This document shows, piece by piece, positions 28,239-37,827 of a DNA stretch of 64,000 bases; the first letter of the stretch is position 1; each line of letters starts with the position of its first letter. The notes under the pieces are model-generated. The model was given only the letters and a program-made list of their open reading frames with translations, ran no database searches and was not told the DNA's origin. This DNA comes from Miltoncostaea sp963770865 (lineage in GTDB: Bacteria; Actinomycetota; Thermoleophilia; Miltoncostaeales; Miltoncostaeaceae), in assembly GCA_963770865.1 (NCBI GenBank), contig CAVYRD010000011.1, positions 310,001 through 374,000 of the forward strand. The letters are read 5' to 3'. Both the position numbers and the translations under genes were made by a program.

Positions 28239-29083
28239 GCGCCGCGACAGTCGCCGGCACGGTGACCGTCCCACCCCTGGCCGAGCGCCGCGGGAGCTTC
28301 CTGGGCGACTGCTGGGTCGTCGCCAGGCGCGGTCTGCTGCACATGCGCCGTCAGCCCGAGGCGCTGGCCGACGTCACCCTGCAGCCGGTGATGTTCGTGC
28401 TGCTGTTCGCGTACGTCTTCGGCGGGGCGATCTCCGTCGCCGACGGCGGCTACCGCGAGTTCCTGATGGGCGGCATCTTCGCCCAGACGATCGTGTTCGG
28501 GGCGTTCGGCGTCGCCATCGGCCTCGCCTCCGACCGCACCAACGGCGCCATCGACCGCTTCCGCTCGCTGCCGATGGCGCGCGGGGCGGTGCTGGGAGGG
28601 CACGCGCTGTCGAGCCTGCTGCGCGCGCTCCTGCCGCTCCTTCTGATGTCCATCTGCGGCCTGATCGTCGGATGGCGGATCAACGAGGACCCGGTGCACG
28701 CGGTGGCCGCCTACGCGCTGATGATCGCCTTCTCGTTCGCGGTCATCTGGATCGGCGTGCTGATGGGGACCATGCTGCCGTCGGTCGAGGCCGTCCAGGG
28801 CGTCGGCTTCACGGCCATCTTCCCGATCACGTTCATCGCGAGCACCTTCGTGCCGGTCAACACCCTGCCGCCCGTCCTGCGGACGATCGCGGAGTGGAAC
28901 CCGGTCACGACGATGGCGGAGGCGCTGCGGCAGCTGTTCGGCAACCCGAGCGGCGACTTCGGGTCCGACCCGCCGTGGTCGCTCCAGCACCCGGTGGCCT
29001 ACACGCTGATCTGGATCGTCGCGATCGTCGCGGTCTGCGCGCCGCTTGCGATCCGGGCCTACCAGCGCACCGTCGCCGACTGA
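28235..29083 (+). CDS. ABC transporter permease, DrrB/ABC-2 type
   Basis: 282 residues; ATG overlaps the ATPase stop by 4 nt. Six membrane helices of the ABC-2 fold, with DVTLQPVMFVLLFAYVFGGA after the first amphipathic stretch and the conserved FRSLPMARGAVLGG cytoplasmic loop. It pairs with the preceding ATPase. Substrate unknown. Confidence 0.88.
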   Translation: MSAATVAGTVTVPPLAERRGSFLGDCWVVARRGLLHMRRQPEALADVTLQPVMFVLLFAYVFGGAISVADGGYREFLMGGIFAQTIVFGAFGVAIGLASDRTNGAIDRFRSLPMARGAVLGGHALSSLLRALLPLLLMSICGLIVGWRINEDPVHAVAAYALMIAFSFAVIWIGVLMGTMLPSVEAVQGVGFTAIFPITFIASTFVPVNTLPPVLRTIAEWNPVTTMAEALRQLFGNPSGDFGSDPPWSLQHPVAYTLIWIVAIVAVCAPLAIRAYQRTVAD

Positions 29084-29090
29084 TCCGTGC

Positions 29091-29130
29091 GAGGCGGGGG
29101 AGGGCGGTCCTAGTCCGCCACCCCCGCCTC
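29091..29130. terminator. bidirectional hairpin between convergent genes
   Basis: GAGGCGGGGG-A-GGGCGG (29091-29107) pairs with CCGCCA-CCCCCGCCTC (29115-29130) around TCCTAGT, with one small mismatch. It separates the exporter operon from the convergent PPOX gene. Confidence 0.6.
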
Positions 29131-29538
29131 GGTGGCGGTGCGCCACGGGCTGAGGCGCACGAGCATCTCGCCCGGGACGGCGTTGCGCCGGCCGTAGCTC
29201 TCGGCCATCTCCGGGCCCATGTAGCGGCCGGCGATGCGGGTTGACCAGCCGAGCATGTCGTCGAGGTCCTCGCTCAGCGTGACCTCGCCCTCGCAGCGCA
29301 CGTAGGCGAAGGGCGGCTGGTCGTCGTCGACGTAGATGACGGCCCGCGGGTCCCGGCGCAGGTTGTGCCCCTTGAGGGTGTCCCTGCCCGTCATGAAGAC
29401 GATGTCGTCGCCGTCGAGGACGAACCAGACGGCCGCCACGTGCGGCCGCCCGTCCGCGCGGACCGTCCCGAGCTTGCCCGTCCTGGTGCCGCGCGTGAGG
29501 AACGCGCGGCGCTCCTCGTCCGACATCTCCCGGCTCAT
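29110..29538 (-). CDS. PPOX-class (pyridoxamine oxidase-fold) probable F420/FMN-dependent protein
   Basis: 142 residues, ATG at 29538 overlapping the panB stop. The split-barrel layout GKLGTVRADGRPHVAAVWFVLDG is the usual start of PPOX/DUF385-type proteins, followed by KGHNLRRDPRAVIYVDDD, a cofactor-phosphate binding loop. In actinobacteria these often use F420 or FMN to reduce small molecules. It is the last gene of the pantothenate operon, but the link may be only positional. Confidence 0.75.
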   Translation of the reverse strand: MSREMSDEERRAFLTRGTRTGKLGTVRADGRPHVAAVWFVLDGDDIVFMTGRDTLKGHNLRRDPRAVIYVDDDQPPFAYVRCEGEVTLSEDLDDMLGWSTRIAGRYMGPEMAESYGRRNAVPGEMLVRLSPWRTATEAGVAD

Positions 29539-30308
29539 ACCGCCTCGCGCCGATCGGCCAGCGTCACGCCGCGGACCTCGTCGGCGAACGCGCGGCCGGC
29601 CGCGATCACGATGCCGTGGACGTCGGCCTTCGGCGTCACGAAGCGCGGCGGGTCGGGGAGCTGGCCGAGCAGGTCGGTCGAGACCAGGACCTGGCCGTCG
29701 CACTCCGGGCCCGCGGCGATGCCGATCGTCGGGCAGGCGACCTCGGACGTGATGCGCTCGGCGAGCGCGGCCGGGACGGCCTCGATCACGATCGCGTAGC
29801 AGCCGGCCTCGTCCAGTGCGCGCGCCTCGGCGGCGATCCGCTCGGCCTCCTCGGGCGTGGTGCCCTCGCGCCGGTAGACCTCGGCGGTCTGCGGCAGCAG
29901 TCCGACGTGGCCCATCACCGGGATGCCGTCGGCGATGATCGCGGCGACCTGCGGGATGAGGCCGCCCTCGAGCTTCACCGAGTCGGCGCCCGCCTCCACC
30001 AGGGCCCGCGCGCTCCCCACGGCCTCCTCGGGGGTGCGGTAGGTGCCGGCGGTGAGGTCGCCGCAGATGTGGGTGGCGGTGACGCCGTGGCGCACGGCGC
30101 GGACGTGGTGGCAGATCATCTCCAGGGTGACCGCGCGGGTGGTGTCGTAGCCCAGCTCCACCTCGCCGACGGAGTCGCCCACCAGCAGGATGTCCAGCCC
30201 GCAGGCGTCGAGCGCCCGGGCGGTGGGGTAGTCGTAGGCCGTCAGCATCGCGAGCCGCGGCCCGCCCTTGCGGGCGCGGATCTCGGCGGGGGTGAGGGCG
30301 GAGGTCAC
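29535..30308 (-). CDS. panB: 3-methyl-2-oxobutanoate hydroxymethyltransferase
   Basis: 257 residues from GTG 30308, which overlaps the panD stop. PanB makes ketopantoate for pantothenate synthesis. Landmarks: LTAYDYPTARALD, LLVGDSVGEVELGYDTT (metal Asp), DSVKLEGG (metal/substrate Lys and Glu), GIPVMGHVGLLPQ, and IGIAAGPECDGQVLVSTDLLG. Intact frame and normal length. Confidence 0.93.
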   Translation of the reverse strand: MTSALTPAEIRARKGGPRLAMLTAYDYPTARALDACGLDILLVGDSVGEVELGYDTTRAVTLEMICHHVRAVRHGVTATHICGDLTAGTYRTPEEAVGSARALVEAGADSVKLEGGLIPQVAAIIADGIPVMGHVGLLPQTAEVYRREGTTPEEAERIAAEARALDEAGCYAIVIEAVPAALAERITSEVACPTIGIAAGPECDGQVLVSTDLLGQLPDPPRFVTPKADVHGIVIAAGRAFADEVRGVTLADRREAV

Positions 30309-30706
30309 TGCTGCCCCCAGAGCGCGGGGACGCCGTCGAGGGCCTCGATCTCGACCTGGCGGTTCTGCGCGTCGACGTGGACCACGGTGGGCTCGAAGCC
30401 CTCCAGCTCGCCCTCCTCGTACGGGGCGTAGGTCAGCACGATCACCAGGTCGCCCGGCTGGGCGAGGCGCGCCGCGGCGCCGTTCAGACAGATGTCGCCG
30501 CCGCCGGCCGGGCCCTCGATCGCATAGGTCTCGAAGCGGGCGCCGGTGTTGATGTTGAGGACGAACACCTGCTCGTACGGGAGGATGTCCGCCGCCTGGA
30601 GCAGATCCGTGTCGACCGTGATGCTGCCGACGTAGTTCAGGTTCGCGTCGGTGACCGTGGCGCGGTGGATCTTGCTCTTCAGCATGGTGCGGGTGCGAGG
30701 CGGCAC
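30305..30706 (-). CDS. panD: aspartate 1-decarboxylase
   Basis: About 133 residues. PanD makes beta-alanine and is self-cleaved between Gly and Ser to form a pyruvoyl cofactor; the cleavage site is visible as NYVGSITVD. MLKSKIHRATVTDANLNYVG is the classical N-terminus. I choose GTG 30706, which has GGAGG 6 nt upstream, though ATG 30685 is also possible. The frame runs on without a stop from panC, so a PanC-PanD fusion product is formally possible. Its end overlaps panB as GTGA. Confidence 0.88.
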   Translation of the reverse strand: MPPRTRTMLKSKIHRATVTDANLNYVGSITVDTDLLQAADILPYEQVFVLNINTGARFETYAIEGPAGGGDICLNGAAARLAQPGDLVIVLTYAPYEEGELEGFEPTVVHVDAQNRQVEIEALDGVPALWGQQ

Positions 30707-31610
30707 GTCGGCCCTCCGGGTCGGGGTGGGGAGCGGGGCGTTGTCGATGAGCCGGACGGGTCCGACCCGGGCGGCGATGGCGAGGAGGGCGTCGGCGCCC
30801 TCCAGGGTGGTGATGGGCTGGAAGGTGTCGCGGTCCACGACCGCGGCGTAGTCGAGCGCCGCGCGGGGCTCGCCGGCCACGATCTCGCGCGCCGCGGCCT
30901 GGATGCGGGCGGGGTCGCTGCTCGCCATCGCGGGCGAGGGCCGCGGCGGCCTGCAGGGCGCGGTGCAGCACGGTCGCCGCGCGGCGGTCCTCGGGCTCGA
31001 GGTAGGCGTTGCGGCTGCTCATGGCGAGCCCGTCGGGCTCGCGCACGGTGGGGCCGACGACGAGCTCGATGTCGTCGAGGTGGAGGTCGGCCATCAGGCG
31101 GCGCACGACGGCCACCTGCTGGGCGTCCTTCTGGCCGAAGACGGCGAGGTCGGGCCGCACGGCCAGCAGGAGCTTGGCGACCACGGTCGCGACGCCGCCG
31201 AAGTGCTCGGGGCGCGCCGCGCCCTCGAGGCCGGCGCTCGGGCCGGCGACGGTGATCGTGGTGCCGAAGCCGGGCGGGTACATCTCCTCGGGGCCCGGGG
31301 CGAAGACGAGGTCGACGCCGGCGCCGGCCGCGAGCTCCAGGTCGCGGGCCTCGTCGCGCGGGTAGCGGGAGAGGTCCTCGTTGGCCGCGAACTGGGTCGG
31401 GTTGACGAAGAGGGTCACCACCACGACGTGCCCGTCCTCGCCGGCCAGGCGCATCAGCGCGAGGTGACCCTCGTGGAACGCCCCCATGGTCGGCACCAGC
31501 GCGACGGCGCGGCCGGCAGCGCGCAGGCCGGCGACCGCGTCGCGCAGCTCGGCCACGGTGCGGACGACGCGGGGGCCGGGAGGGGGTGCATCTGTGCGGG
31601 ACGACGGCAT
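30707..31610 (-). CDS. panC: pantothenate synthetase (one frameshift; reads in frame into panD)
   Basis: About 300 residues. PanC joins pantoate and beta-alanine with ATP. Visible motifs: VPTMGAFHEGHLALMR (HIGH-like), VVTLFVNPTQF, FGQKDAQQ and AMSSRNAYL (KMSKS-like). One extra base at 30929 (a G before ATGGCG in the coding sense) breaks the frame between AALAR and MASSDPARIQ. The C-terminus VGPVRLIDNAPL is normal, but no stop follows before panD; the right-hand boundary used here is the panD GTG. Start at ATG 31610. Confidence 0.88.
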
Positions 31611-31804
31611 ACCGGGACCGCTCCGTTCTCGTCGCCGGACATGCGGACGAGACCGCCGGGGCGGCCCATCCGTCCGACGCCTCTGCTCCAACTCCCACGA
31701 CGGGATGCCGGGCTGTGCGCGAACGACGGCCGGAGCATATCTCCGCGCGTGAGCGCGTCACAAGCCGCGGACGTTCCGGCCGGACCCCGCGGTAGCCTGC
31801 CCCC
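31611..31804. other. divergent intergenic region panC/udg
   Basis: About 190 nt that carry the panC-panD-panB promoter (minus, not identified) and the TAGCCT box of udg. Confidence 0.35.
31793..31798 (+). promoter_or_regulatory. leaderless -10 box (TAGCCT) for udg
   Basis: TAGCCT is 6 nt before the ATG at 31805. It would drive the whole udg-tsaE-tsaB-rimI-tsaD run. Confidence 0.5.
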
Positions 31805-32513
31805 ATGTCCGACCGCGCCGACCGGGTCTCCGCGCTCGAGGCCTACCACCGCGCCGAGGTGGTCGACTGCGTCCGGTGCCCGCTCAGCCAGGGGCGCACC
31901 CAGGTCGTCGTGGGCAACGGCGACCCCGACGCCGACGTGATGTTCGTCGGCGAGGCGCCCGGCTACCACGAGGACCTCCAGGGCATCCCGTTCGTCGGGG
32001 CCTCCGGGAAGCTCCTCAGCCAGATGCTCGAGGGCATCGGCCTCACGCGCGACGACGTCTTCGTCGCCAACGTCCTGAAGTGCCGCCCCCCGGGCAACCG
32101 CGACCCGCAGCCGGCCGAGATCCGCGAGTGCGAGCCGCACCTGTTCACGCAGGTCTCGCTGATCCGCCCGCGCATGATCTGCACCCTCGGCAACTTCGCG
32201 ACCAAGCTCCTGTCCGGGCCGCCCGGACGGCATCTCGCGCGTGCACGGGTGCGAGCTGCCCATGGAGATCGGGGGCCTGCGGGTGCTGCTCTACCCGCTC
32301 TACCACCCGGCCGCCGCGCTCTACACGCGCTCCATGCTCTCCACCCTGGAGGGCGACTTCGCCCGCATCCCCGAGCTCCTGGCGTCGGCGATCCCGGGGC
32401 GCGACGACGGCCCGGCCGCAGCGGCGCCCGCGCCCCCGCCCGCCGCCATCGCCCCGGAGCGCCCGGCGGCCGCCGCGATGGCGGCCGCGGACGAGCAGCT
32501 CGGGTTGTTCTGA
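31805..32513 (+). CDS. family 4 uracil-DNA glycosylase (one frameshift)
   Basis: About 235 residues after correction. Family 4 UDGs carry an iron-sulfur cluster and remove uracil from DNA. Cys ligands are in DCVRCPLS and, later, KCRPPGNRDPQPAEIREC; motif A is GEAPGYHEDLQGIPFVG and motif B YPLYHPAAAL. An extra G at about 32226, in a CCC-G-GAC context, breaks the frame before DGISRVHGCELP. The C-terminus has a Pro/Ala-rich tail. The stop overlaps the likely tsaE start. Confidence 0.87.
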
Positions 32514-33034
32514 GCGAGGAGCCGGCCAGGTGGGAGAGCGCGGGACCCGGGGACACGGCCGACCTGGGGGCGGCGCTCGCGCGAATGCTGCGGCCCGGGG
32601 ACCTGGTGCTGCTGCGCGGGGAGCTGGGGGCGGGGAAGACCACGCTGGTGCGGGCGGTCGCGCGCGCCCTGGGGGTGGAGGGCCCGGTCACGAGCCCGAC
32701 CTTCACGGTGGCCCAGCGCTACGCCGCGGGCGACGTGGAGGTGGCGCACGTCGACGCCTACCGCCTGGGCGGGCCGGACGACGAGGAGGCGGAGCTGCTG
32801 CGGGCGGCCATCGGCGACGACGCGATCGCCTTCGTGGAGTGGCCCGACGCGATCCTCGAGGCGCTCCCGGAGCCCCGCCTGGAGCTGGAACTGCTCCACC
32901 GGGGCGGCGATCGGAGGCTGGTACTGTTGACGGCCCGAGGAGCCGACGCGCGCGCCGACCTCGCCCGCCAGCTTGCTGACCTTCGCGCTCGACACCTCCA
33001 CGGCGAGTCCGAGCCTGGCCCTCGTCCGGGATGA
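32510..33034 (+). CDS. tsaE: tRNA t6A synthesis ATPase TsaE
   Basis: TsaE is the small P-loop ATPase that drives the t6A-forming TsaB-TsaD complex. Walker A is RGELGAGKTTLVRA, with SPTFTVAQRY and VAHVDAYRLG following, and FVEWPD near the end, all family landmarks. No ATG/GTG/TTG lies at the right place; a CTG at 32510 overlaps the udg stop and is the best candidate. The frame runs 62 nt into tsaB, longer than usual, so a small indel near the 3' end is likely. Confidence 0.85.
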   Translation: MSEEPARWESAGPGDTADLGAALARMLRPGDLVLLRGELGAGKTTLVRAVARALGVEGPVTSPTFTVAQRYAAGDVEVAHVDAYRLGGPDDEEAELLRAAIGDDAIAFVEWPDAILEALPEPRLELELLHRGGDRRLVLLTARGADARADLARQLADLRARHLHGESEPGPRPG

Positions 33035-33678
33035 CCTCCCGATCGCCGAGCTCTGGCTCGCGCCCGAGCCCGGTTCCGGCCGCCGTGTGCTGGAGGCCGC
33101 CCACGGCCTGCTCGTGTCCTGCGGCCTGCGGGTCGCCGACGTGGGCGAGATCGTCGTCGGGGTGGGCCCCGGGGGGTTCACCGGCCTGCGCATCGGCCTC
33201 GCGACGGCGCTCGGCCTGGGCCAGGCGCTCGGCGTGCCGGTGACCGGGGCCTCCTCGCTCGAGGCGCTCGCCCTCGGCGTGTCGCGCGAGGCGCCCGGCG
33301 ACGGGCTCGTCGCCGCCGTCCTCGACGCCCGCCGCCGCGAGCTGTTCGCCGCCGCCTACCGCGCCCAGGAGGGCGGACTGACCGAGGTGCTGGCCCCGGT
33401 CGCCCTGGCGCCCGCCGACCTCGCGGCGCGCCTGACGGCCATCGGCGGAGCCCGTGCTCGTGGGCGGCGAAGGGCGTCGCCGCCGCCGGGGGCGTCCTCG
33501 AGGCCGAGGGCCTCACCGTGCTGCCCGATCGGCTCGGCGGCCCACCGCCCCGCGGCCGTCGACCTGGTGCGCCGCGTGCGCGCCGGAGCCGGCCTGCCCG
33601 CCCGGCCGGTCTACGCGCGCCTGCCGGACGCCGAGGTCAACCGGCGCCGCGCCCTCGCCGCGGAGGCCGGCGGGGTGA
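32973..33678 (+). CDS. tsaB: tRNA t6A synthesis protein TsaB (several frameshifts)
   Basis: TsaB is the inactive ASKHA partner of TsaD. It begins LLTFALDTSTASPSLALV from TTG 32973 and has VGVGPGGFTGLRIGLATALGLG, a TsaB hallmark. Extra bases are needed near 33447, 33473 and 33527 (the last a G before ATCGGC) to join ATGGTAIG-like segments EPVLVGG, VLEAEGLTVLP and IGSAAHRPAAVDLV. A fourth one-base gain would bring the frame to TGA 33676-33678, giving a GTGA overlap with rimI and 234 residues, a normal length. Confidence 0.85.
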
Positions 33679-34171
33679 GCCGCCGCCGGCAGGCGCCGCC
33701 GCGAGCCGGCCGTCCGCATCCGGCAGATGCGCAACGGCGACCTGCCGCAGGTGCTCGCCATCGAGACGGCCAGCTCCACCACGCCGTGGACGCGGGCGAT
33801 GTTCCAGTCCGAGCTCGGGCGCCCCGGCACCATCGACCTGGTCGCGGACCGCGGCGGCGACGTGCTCGGTTACATCATGGTGTCGCGCTACGCCGACGTC
33901 TGGCACATCCTCAACGTGTGCGTGCGGGCCGGCCAGAGGGGCCAGGGCATCGGCGGCAACCTGCTCGAGGAGCTGTTCGAGCGGGCCGCCGGCAAGCCCC
34001 ACCTGGGCTTCACGCTCGAGGTGCGCGTGTCGAACGGGACCGGCCATCCACCTCTATCGTCGCAAGGGGTTCCTTGAGCACGGCATCCGGCCGGGCTACT
34101 ACTCCGACAACAACGAGGACGCGATCATCATGTGGCGGGGCGGCGGGCCCGAGGACACGTGGAGCGGATGA
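33675..34171 (+). CDS. rimI: ribosomal-protein alanine N-acetyltransferase RimI-like (two frameshifts)
   Basis: About 164 residues after correction. GNAT landmarks: VRIRQMRNGDLPQVLAIE, then VRAGQRGQGIGGNLLEEL (acetyl-CoA loop) and EVRVSNGTAIHLYRRKGF. Breaks lie near 33690 and 34042 (an extra G before CCATCC). Using GTG 33675 and removing two bases gives an exact multiple of three to the stop at 34171. rimI is commonly found between tsaB and tsaD, which supports the call. Confidence 0.83.
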
Positions 34172-35191
34172 CCGGCGCGCCCATCCTCGCGATCGAGACC
34201 TCCTGCGACGAGACCGCCGCCGCGGTCGTCGCCGGCCGGGACGTGGTCTCCAGCGTCGTCGCCTCGCAGGCCGAGCTGCACGCGCCCTACGGCGGCGTGG
34301 TGCCCGAGGTCGCCGCGCGCCACCACCTGGGCACGGTCAACGCGGTCGTGGACGAGGCGCTCGCGGCGGCCGGTCTGACGCTCGACGACGTCTGCGCCGT
34401 CGCGGTCACCCAGCGCCCGGGGCTGATCGGGGCCCTCCTGATCGGGGTCGCGACCGCCAAGGCGCTGGCCTACGCCGCGGGCAAGCCGCTCGTGATGGTC
34501 GACCACCTGCACGGCCACATCGCCGCCTCCTGGCTGGCGCCGGTGTCGCTCGACCCGCCCTTCGTGAGCCTGATCGCCTCGGGCGGCCACACGCGCCTCG
34601 ACCTGGTGACCGACCTACGCGCGCCGCGCCTGCTGGGCCAGACGATCGACGACGCGGCGGGGGAGGCCATCGACAAGGGCGCCCGGGTGCTCGGCCTCGG
34701 CTACCCCGGCGGCCCGGCGCTGGAGCGGCTCGCCTCGGCGGGCGCGCGCGACGCCCACCGCTTCCCGATCGCCCTGCGCGGCGGCGGGCGGCGCGACTTC
34801 AGCTTCGCCGGGGTCAAGACCTCGCTCCTGTACGCCGTGCGCGACCTGGGCGAGCCCGCTCGACGAGGGCGTCCGCGCCGACCTCGCCGCGTCCTACCAG
34901 GAGGCCGTGGTGCGGCCGCTGGCCGACCGCCTGATCGCGGCCGCGGTCGACGCGGGCGTGCCGGCGGTGTCGCTCGGCGGCGGCGTGGCGGCCAACGGCC
35001 GCCTGCGGGAGCTGGTGGCCGAGGGCGCCGAGCGCGCCGGCCTGCGCCTGGCCGTGCCCGACCGCTCGCTCTGCACCGACAACGCCGCCATGATCGGGGC
35101 CGCGGCGCAGTTCACCGACCCGGTGCCGTGGCCGGACTACCTGGGCATCGACGCGGTCGCCTCCGCGCCGCCCGGGGGGATCGCGGCGTGA
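34168..35191 (+). CDS. tsaD: tRNA N6-threonylcarbamoyladenosine transferase TsaD (one frameshift)
   Basis: About 340 residues. TsaD transfers threonylcarbamoyl to A37 of ANN-reading tRNAs. Landmarks: AIETSCDETAAAVV, VVPEVAARHH (metal His pair), VDHLHGH, LIASGGHT, GEAIDKGAR and VSLGGGVAANGRLR. An extra G at 34858 (CCC-G-CTCGAC) separates DLGEP from LDEGVRADLAASYQEAV. ATG overlaps the rimI stop. Confidence 0.92.
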
Positions 35192-37710
35192 GGGCGGCCC
35201 CGCGCATCGCGCTCGCCGCCCTGGCCGGGGCGTCGTCGCTCGCCGCCGCGCCCGCGCTCGGCGCGCCCGTGGTGCCGGCCGCGATCGCCCCCGCCAAGCC
35301 CAGCGCGCCCGCGGCCCGGGAGGCCGCCCTCGACGCGGCGGCCGCCTGGCGCGACAGCCTGGAGGCCGCCCGCGCGCCGGCCCTGCCGACGCCCGGCGAC
35401 GCCGAGTCGGTGATCCTGATCCTGCGCGAGCCGGCCGCCGCGGCGGCGGACCCGGGCGACCGCGCGGCCGCCGCCGCGGCCATCATCGGCGCATCAGGAC
35501 GCGCTGGTCCCGACGCTCACCAGCCTCGGGGCCACGGTCACCTTCCGCTACCGGATGCTGGTGGACGCGATCGCGGTGCGCCTGCCCGCCGGCCGCCTCG
35601 ACGCGCTGGCGGCCCTGCCGGACGTTCTGGCCGTGGTGCCGGTCGGCTACCTCGCGCCGGCGCAGGCCGGCACGACGCCCGCCGCCGCGCCGGTCGCCCC
35701 GGGGGCGGCGGGGCCGCCCGCCGTCGCGGGCGCCGGCCCGCTCCACATCGCCCTGATCGACGCCGGCGTGGACGTCTCGCACCCCTGGCTGGGCGGCGGC
35801 ATGGGCCCGACCTTCCCGGTCATCGGCGGCGCCGACCTGGTGGACGGCGACGCCGACCCGAGCCCGGCGCCCGGCGACCCGGCGATGGAGGCCCACGGCA
35901 CCGAGATGGCGAGCCTGGTGCTGCGCTCGCCGGCCCTGCAGGGCCTGAGCCCTGACCGGGTGCCGCGCCTTCTGGCCTACCGGGTGGTCGCCCCCGAGCC
36001 GGTCGGCGGGCGCCTGCGCCCGCTGGCGCGCACCGACCGGGTGCTGGCGGCCCTCGAGCGGGCGGTCGACCCGAACGGCGACGGCGACCCGTCGGACGCG
36101 GCCCAGGTCGTCCTGCTCGGGCTGTCGGGCGGCTTCGGCGGCGGCGGCGTCGACCCGGTGGCCGAGGCCCTCGCGGCGGCCGACCGCGTCGGCTCGACGG
36201 TCGTCGCGCCGGTCGGCAACGACGGACCCACCTTCTCGCGCCCGGGGGCGGTCGGCGGGCCGGCCTCCGTGCCCACGGTGCTGGCGGTCGGCGGCCTGTC
36301 GGCGCCCTCGTCGGCCCGCACGGCCGACCTGGACATCGCGATCGGCCCGGCGGCGGCGCGCCTGGGGCCGCTGCCCCTGATGGGCGCCGACCCGGCGGGC
36401 GGGGCGCTGCCCGTGGTCGTGCTGCGCGACGACGCGGGCATCTCGACCGGCGGCTCGCCCGAGGCATTCGCCGCGGCGGACGGGACCTCGCGCGTGCGCG
36501 GCGCCCTGGTCGTGGTCGCGCGCGGCGGCGGGTCGATCGCCGAGACGGCCGCCCGCGCCGCGGCGGCGGGCGCCGCGGCCCTGGCCGTCTGGGACGAGGA
36601 CGGCGGCGCGGGCTTCCCGGCGGTCCCGGGCGACTCGGGGTTGGCGCTGCCGGTCGTCGGGCTCGGCCCGGGCCAGGGCGCCGCGCTCGATGCGCCTGGT
36701 GCAGGGCGACGTGCCGCTGTCGGTGACGCTCCGCGCCCGCGGCGTGTCCGGCGCGCCGGAGACCGTGGCGTCGTTCTCCTCGTGGGGCCCGACGGTGGAC
36801 GGGCGCCAGAAGCCCGACCTGGTGGCGCCCGCGGTGGCGCAGGAGGCGGCCTGGCCCGGCCGGGGCGCCGACGGGACGGCCCAGAGCGCCCCGCTCACGG
36901 GCACCAGCGCCGCCGCCGCCGAGGTCGCGGCGCTCGCCCTGCGTCTGCGCGTCGACCGCCAGGAGCTCGGCCCGCGCGAGGTCCGCGCGCTGATGATCCA
37001 GGCCGCGCACCCGCTGCGCGGCGTGGCCCTCGAGCGCCAGGGCGCGGGCGTGGCCGCCCTGCCCGCGCGGCGGGGCGCTGCGCATCGAGCCGGCCATCGT
37101 CGCCTCCACGCGCGCGGCCGGGGAGGTCGCGCGCCCGCATCCGGGTCAGCCGGCTCGACGGCGGCGCGGGCCGCTACGTGGTCGCCTTCTCGAACGGCGC
37201 GTCCGAGACCGAGCTGGCCCGCGACGTGGCGCGTCGGACGCCGGCGGGCCGCGCCGGATCGACCTGCGCCTGCCGACGCGGGCCTCGGGACGGCTCGTCG
37301 TGCGCGACGCGACGGGGGCCCTCGTGGCGACCGCCCCGGTGCTCGCCCTCGCGGCCGGCCCGCACGCCCGGCGGACGCCCTCGGCACGCCCGTGGTCAAC
37401 GCGGGCGCCCGGCTCGCCGAGGTGCGGGTCCGGATCGGCCTGCTGCGGCGGACCGACGGGCGGGTGCGCAACGTCCGCCTGCACGGCGTCCGCCTCGCGC
37501 TCCTGCCGGCGGCCGGCGGCGCCGCCCTGCCGGTGACCGGGGCCAAGCAGGACGGGGACTGGCCCGCCGGCACGTACCGCTTCCTCGTGGCCCGGCGGCT
37601 CGCCTCGGGCCTCGCGGCCCCCGCCGGCCGATACCGCCTGCGCGTGCTCGCCCACGGGCCCGGACGGCGCGCGCCTGCGCCGCGTCAGCGCGCCCTTCCG
37701 CCTGGGCTGA
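35188..37710 (+). CDS. secreted S8 (subtilisin-like) peptidase, many frameshifts
   Basis: A GTG start overlaps the tsaD stop. A signal peptide (about 1-27) and a propeptide-like region precede the catalytic domain with IALIDAGVD (Asp), AHGTEMAS (His) and LTGTSAAAAEVAALA (Ser). A PA-type insert lies between His and Ser. At least seven small indels break the frame (near 35492, 36689 G before ATGCGC, 37070, 37130, 37243 probably a lost C, 37370, and 37669 CCC-G-GAC), but adjacent pieces join logically to RVSAPFRLG and the stop at 37710. Whether the gene is functional cannot be told from this sequence. Confidence 0.7.
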
Positions 37711-37785
37711 TCCCGGGCCCCGCGGCGCCCTCCGCGCCGGGTTCGTGCGCCGCCGCACTTGCGGATCGCCGGGCCCAGGCCGTAA

Positions 37786-37801
37786 TGTGCAAGATGTCAC
37801 A
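37786..37801 (+). promoter_or_regulatory. candidate Rex operator
   Basis: TGTG (37786-37789), 8 nt, then CACA (37798-37801), the spacing of known Rex sites in actinobacteria, 26 nt before the rex start. It suggests NADH-responsive autoregulation. Confidence 0.5.
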
Positions 37802-37827
37802 AAGTCCCGCCGAGGGGATCCGGATCG

